64,000 nucleotides of DNA from Acidianus brierleyi (GTDB taxonomy: Archaea; Thermoproteota; Thermoprotei_A; Sulfolobales; Sulfolobaceae): positions 1,240,001 through 1,304,000 of the forward strand of contig NZ_CP029289.2 in NCBI RefSeq assembly GCF_003201835.2, written 5' to 3'. A program made the position numbers and the translations under genes. Each line of letters opens with the position of its first letter. The stretch's first letter is position 1. Below the pieces are notes generated by a model that made no database searches, was not told where the DNA came from, and was given only the letters and a program-made list of their open reading frames with translations. Positions 60,551 through 64,000 of the stretch are shown in pieces.

Positions 60551-61735
60551 TATTAATTCTGTTATCTTATTAAATGATGCTAGATACTCTTCTACTATTC
60601 CATTTATCTCATTCTTCAAATTATTATCAATTTTCCCATCGCCAGAATTTACTTCAACATTAACTATCAATGGATCATCAATAGGCCTGCCAATTTGACC
60701 TAATATTTCTACTTGAGTATTAAGAACATGAGTATCGTCTGTAACTTTTTTCGCAATAAGATTGGCTAATACATTATAGATCTTTCCTACATGATTAACT
60801 GGATTTTTACCTGCAGTAGCTTCTAACGACATCGGTCTCATAGGTGTAATTAGACCTACACCTCTATTTCCTCTTCCAGTCATTCCATCATCTCCATGCT
60901 CTGCGGAAGAACCAGTAACTGTCAGATAATAGATACCAGATTCTGGTTTATCACCAGTATTTATATTCACTTTTACATCATAGTTAGGTGCAAGATTATG
61001 GGCTAGATCTAAAACCTTCTCTCTAACTTGCTCTTTAATCGATATATAGTGTTGTGCATCTTCTATTAATTCACTTATAGTTGCCATTGCAATGGTTAGT
61101 TGGATTTCATTACCCTTTCTTAGACCCATAACTTTTATATCTTCTCCGACTTCTGGAAGTTCTAATTTAACATCTTTAGAATTCAACGTTCTTTCTGTCT
61201 GAAATACTAAATTTTCTAGCGTAGAATAAGGTGAAAACCCTACACCGAAGCTAGTATCATTAGATAGTGGAGTGGATTTGCTTTTCTCAAATATACCCAC
61301 AAGATCAGTAGAACCTTTACCTACCTTATAATCTACTATAACATGTTTTTCTGAATCTAAATATCTAAAATGAGATTTTATCCAGTCTTTAACACTCTCT
61401 ACTATAATAGTTCCAATTGGTATATTATCTATTCCACTTTCTGTTCTAACTTCAGTAGTAGCTCTACCTGCAACTATAATATAAATTGGTTGTAATACGT
61501 CTCCACCCTTAAATACTGGATTAGCTTGCCCACCTACTACTAATGTCTTGTCAAGATTATGATGTAATATTGTTCCATAATTCTTTAGATAATATAATGA
61601 AAGCTTTCTACTTGCTTCTTCTGATGCTGAATCGGCGATATAATCTGGATGTCCAGTTCCCTTACGTTCTACTAGCTCTACTTCAAGCCTATCCATACTA
61701 GATATCCTAGCCAGTTGCACGTTTATATTTTTCAT
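60524..61735 (-). CDS. mat: S-adenosylmethionine synthetase, archaeal type
   Basis: About 403 residues from ATG 61733-61735 (MKNINVQLARISSM). ERKGTGHPDYIADSASEEAS, HHNLDKTLVVGGQA, and DDGMTGRGNRGVGLITPMRP are typical for the archaeal family. It makes S-adenosylmethionine. Convergent overlap of 27 nt with DUF460. Confidence 0.95.
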   Translation of the reverse strand: MKNINVQLARISSMDRLEVELVERKGTGHPDYIADSASEEASRKLSLYYLKNYGTILHHNLDKTLVVGGQANPVFKGGDVLQPIYIIVAGRATTEVRTESGIDNIPIGTIIVESVKDWIKSHFRYLDSEKHVIVDYKVGKGSTDLVGIFEKSKSTPLSNDTSFGVGFSPYSTLENLVFQTERTLNSKDVKLELPEVGEDIKVMGLRKGNEIQLTIAMATISELIEDAQHYISIKEQVREKVLDLAHNLAPNYDVKVNINTGDKPESGIYYLTVTGSSAEHGDDGMTGRGNRGVGLITPMRPMSLEATAGKNPVNHVGKIYNVLANLIAKKVTDDTHVLNTQVEILGQIGRPIDDPLIVNVEVNSGDGKIDNNLKNEINGIVEEYLASFNKITELILDGKVMLF

Positions 61736-61766
61736 ATCAACCAACTTTTTGTGTGATTTTAAAAGC

Positions 61767-62030
61767 TTACTTTTCTTTTGTCATTATACTTTCATAGTCT
61801 ACGCTTACAAATAATATATTGCTACCTCTAATTAATACTCTTCCATACTTAGCAATTGCCTCGCTAGATCCTTCAGTAAGTTCAGTACAATCACGTAAAA
61901 CTAAGTTCATAGTACCATCAGTCTGCTCTAATTTTCCTATATATTCTGATCCATCCTTAAGTTTTACAAGGACTACTTTATTTACAGCTGCTCTCAAATT
62001 CTTTAACGGATTCTCTACTTTCGCTTGCAA
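61767..62030 (-). CDS. Lsm/Sm-like archaeal protein
   Basis: 87 residues. VVLVKLKDGSEYIGKLEQTD is the Sm1 motif and YGRVLIRGSNILFVSV the Sm2 motif. It forms a ring that binds U-rich RNA. It starts at TTG 62030 with GAGGAGAT 5 nt upstream. It lies 31 bp upstream of mat. Confidence 0.92.
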   Translation of the reverse strand: MQAKVENPLKNLRAAVNKVVLVKLKDGSEYIGKLEQTDGTMNLVLRDCTELTEGSSEAIAKYGRVLIRGSNILFVSVDYESIMTKEK

Positions 62031-62129
62031 ACTTAATCTCCTCTTTTAAGTAGTGAAATAAACTCCTATAAAAGAATGACGCGCAATAGAAGAAACTCTT
62101 TTGAATAATTTAATATTAAGTCATGTATC

Positions 62130-62435
62130 ATGGAAATAAATGTAGATGATCCAGAAGAGATACTTAAAATAGCCGAAGCATTATCTTCTATAACGAGAAT
62201 AAATATTTTAAAAATTCTTAATGAATCGCCTAAAAGTATTACAGAACTTAGTGAAGAACTAAAAATGACAAAAGGCAATATTAGTAATCAAGTAGCTTTA
62301 TTGGAAAATGCTGGGCTGGTTGATATAGAGTATCAGAATGGTGTAAAAGGAATAAAAAAGATTATTAAAACAAAATATAATAGAATAATTATAAGCTTAG
62401 ATATTAGCAGCAGCCCTAAGGAAGCCAACAAATAA
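62130..62435 (+). CDS. ArsR-like HTH regulator
   Basis: 101 residues. Winged helix-turn-helix (about 15-75: TRINILKILNESPKSITELS and MTKGNISNQVALLENAGLV). There are no cysteines for metal binding, so the signal is unknown. Convergent overlap of 39 nt with pyrG. Confidence 0.82.
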   Translation: MEINVDDPEEILKIAEALSSITRINILKILNESPKSITELSEELKMTKGNISNQVALLENAGLVDIEYQNGVKGIKKIIKTKYNRIIISLDISSSPKEANK

Positions 62436-63992
62436 TGGTGCAGGATTAAGAGGTCTACTCTTGAATTCTGGATGTGCTTGGGTTGCTACAAAGAATTTAT
62501 GATCCTTAAGTTCTATTACTTCAACTAGACCATTTTCGCTAACTCCTGAAATTGTCAATCCTGCAGATTGAAGTTTATCTACATATTCTGGATTTACTTC
62601 ATACCTATGTCTATGTCTCTCAAAAATCTCTGTTTTCCCATATAATGAATAAACCGTAGTACCTTCCTTTAGTATTACTTTTTGCGAACCTAATCTCATA
62701 GTTCCCCCAAACTGCGTTACTCTTTTCTGATCATCTAAAAGTGTTATAACTGGATAGGGAGTAGAGGGATCAACTTCTGTAGTATTCGCATTCTTTAGAT
62801 TAAGTACATTTCTTGCAAATTCAACAACCGCAAGTTGTAATCCATAGCAGATGCCCAAATACGGTACATTATTAACTCTAGCATAATGAATAGCATTTAT
62901 TTTACCTTCAACACCTCTAGCACCAAATCCTGGCAAAACAATTATTCCGTCTATTTTTTTAAATTTATCATTAAGATTTACTATATTTTCTAAATCAGTA
63001 GATTCTATCCAAACAATATTAACTTTAAGACCTAAAAAAGCTGCTGCATGAAGAACTGCTTCTTTTATACTCAGATAACTATCTTTTAATTTAGTATATT
63101 TACCTACCAATGCGACGTTTACTTCTTTTGAACCGTCTTTAAGAGATTCAATAAATGATTTCCAGTTCGAAATATCTGGTATAGTATCCTTTAGATCTAA
63201 TTTTTGTGTTAATTTATGAGTAATTCCTTGCTCATTTAGTATTATAGGAACTTCGTATGAAGTAGGTACATCATAGCTTGAAAATATATAATCTGCCCTT
63301 ACATTAGTAAATAACGCTATTTTTTTCTTAGTATCTTCGTCTAATTTCACTATAGATCTAGCTATTATTATATCTGGTTGAATACCTATTCTTCTTAGTT
63401 CTTGAACACTATGCTGTAACGGTTTAGTTTTTAATTCGCCAGTTACGTTTAAATACTCTACTAAGGCCACATGTACAAAAACTACGTTATGCTCTTCCTC
63501 CTCTAAATGTAATTGTCTAACAGCTTCCAAAAATGGCAAACTCTCTATATCACCTACTGTACCTCCTATTTCTACTATCACAATATCTGCGTTATCTAAC
63601 TCTCCAGCTTTCCTTATCATAGATTTTATTTCATCTGTTACATGAGGTATTATCTGAACTGTTTGACCTAAATACTTACCTTCCCTTTCCTTTTTTATTA
63701 CATTAAAATATACTTTACCTGCAGTTACATTATTATATTTATTCATATTAATATCTAGAAATCGCTCATAATGTCCTAAATCTAGATCAGTTTCGGCTCC
63801 ATCGTCTGTAACAAAAACTTCTCCATGCATGTATGGATTCATCGTACCTGCATCAACATTAATATATGGATCTACCTTAACTACTGTGACTCTATAACCC
63901 ATGCTTTTAAGAAGTAAGCCCAACGAAGCTGCAGCAGTACCTTTACCTACACTTGAAAGTACTCCACCTGTTACTATGACATACTTACGCAT
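62397..63992 (-). CDS. pyrG: CTP synthase
   Basis: 531 residues. Synthetase domain (about 1-265) starts YVIVTGGVLSSVGKGTAAAS; glutaminase domain (about 285-531) has LGICYGLQLAVVEF with the nucleophile cysteine and TQAHPEFKSRPLNPAPLF with histidine and glutamate. It makes CTP from UTP and glutamine. Confidence 0.96.
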   Translation of the reverse strand: MRKYVIVTGGVLSSVGKGTAAASLGLLLKSMGYRVTVVKVDPYINVDAGTMNPYMHGEVFVTDDGAETDLDLGHYERFLDINMNKYNNVTAGKVYFNVIKKEREGKYLGQTVQIIPHVTDEIKSMIRKAGELDNADIVIVEIGGTVGDIESLPFLEAVRQLHLEEEEHNVVFVHVALVEYLNVTGELKTKPLQHSVQELRRIGIQPDIIIARSIVKLDEDTKKKIALFTNVRADYIFSSYDVPTSYEVPIILNEQGITHKLTQKLDLKDTIPDISNWKSFIESLKDGSKEVNVALVGKYTKLKDSYLSIKEAVLHAAAFLGLKVNIVWIESTDLENIVNLNDKFKKIDGIIVLPGFGARGVEGKINAIHYARVNNVPYLGICYGLQLAVVEFARNVLNLKNANTTEVDPSTPYPVITLLDDQKRVTQFGGTMRLGSQKVILKEGTTVYSLYGKTEIFERHRHRYEVNPEYVDKLQSAGLTISGVSENGLVEVIELKDHKFFVATQAHPEFKSRPLNPAPLFVGFLRAAANI

Positions 63993-64000
63993 TTCAAGTA

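Overview
The window is about 64 kb of low-GC (roughly one third G+C) crenarchaeal chromosome. The content points to the order Sulfolobales: a LysW-dependent lysine operon in the order lysY-lysZ-lysM / lysW-lysX-lysJ-lysK, a CedB-type DNA-import ATPase, archaeal ribosomal proteins S8e and L40e, SRP19, Cdc48, FEN-1, arNEMF, Rio2, DUF460, archaeal-type S-adenosylmethionine synthetase and intron-bearing tRNAs. An Acidianus- or Sulfurisphaera-like genome fits the base composition; the species cannot be fixed from sequence reading alone.

Layout. 1-790: 5' part of an HtpX-like protease diverging from a two-CBS protein. 787-2216: first copy of an IS110-family mosaic. 2272-7916: membrane and sugar genes (flippase, DeoC/FbaB-type aldolase, PMT-like glycosyltransferase, sugar-phosphate nucleotidyltransferase, UPF0126/TRIC membrane protein). 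8196-10141: second IS110 mosaic, beside tRNA-Lys(UUU). 10591-13994: ECF-type transporter and a sugar-nucleotide epimerase. 14106-15751: tRNA-Lys(CUU), SRP19, S8e and a cis-prenyltransferase. 15745-21229: lysine biosynthesis. 21285-23483: a coiled-coil protein and cedB. 23562-25336: third IS110 mosaic. 25521-31148: hxlB, a PfkB-like protein, a small FAD/NAD protein, tRNA-Val, a PsiE-like protein and a degenerate TPP enzyme. 31192-35692: an aberrant intron-bearing tRNA, L40e, NusA-like KH protein, aspS, truD, pth2 and a zinc ribbon. 35702-39627: aEF1B, Cdc48, a small protein and FEN-1. 39683-45272: tetrapyrrole genes from a Met8-like dehydrogenase through hemA, hemB, hemL, hemC and hemD. 45274-49637: a phosphodiesterase and a two-subunit flavin dehydrogenase. 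49634-53169: nuclease, DNA ligase and dCTP deaminase. 53141-63992: RHH/coiled-coil protein, PDO, AMMECR1, Mut7-C, arNEMF-Rio2-DUF460, SAM synthetase, Lsm, an HTH regulator and CTP synthase. No gene-free stretch exceeds 300 bases once the mobile elements and tRNAs are counted.

How the genes work together. The lysine operon is complete from the kinase to the final deacylation; lysW carries the substrate and LysM is the local Lrp-type regulator. The tetrapyrrole block takes glutamyl-tRNA to uroporphyrinogen III and holds the precorrin-2 dehydrogenase step toward siroheme. arNEMF, Rio2 and DUF460 form a ribosome-related run. Ligase and MBL nuclease, and Cdc48 and FEN-1, are informational neighbours.

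Most unusual signals. (a) Three decayed copies of an IS110-family mosaic carry a strongly structured 5' non-coding region with matches to both putative element ends (a candidate bridge RNA), a copy-specific variable segment, a conserved ORF tail upstream, and in two copies a nested MITE-like element in opposite orientations at the same place. (b) truD and fen1 can only be complete if translation starts at AUU and AUC, and each of these codons has GGTGAT exactly 5 nt upstream. (c) A tRNA gene with a 33-nt excess lacks a recognisable anticodon loop.
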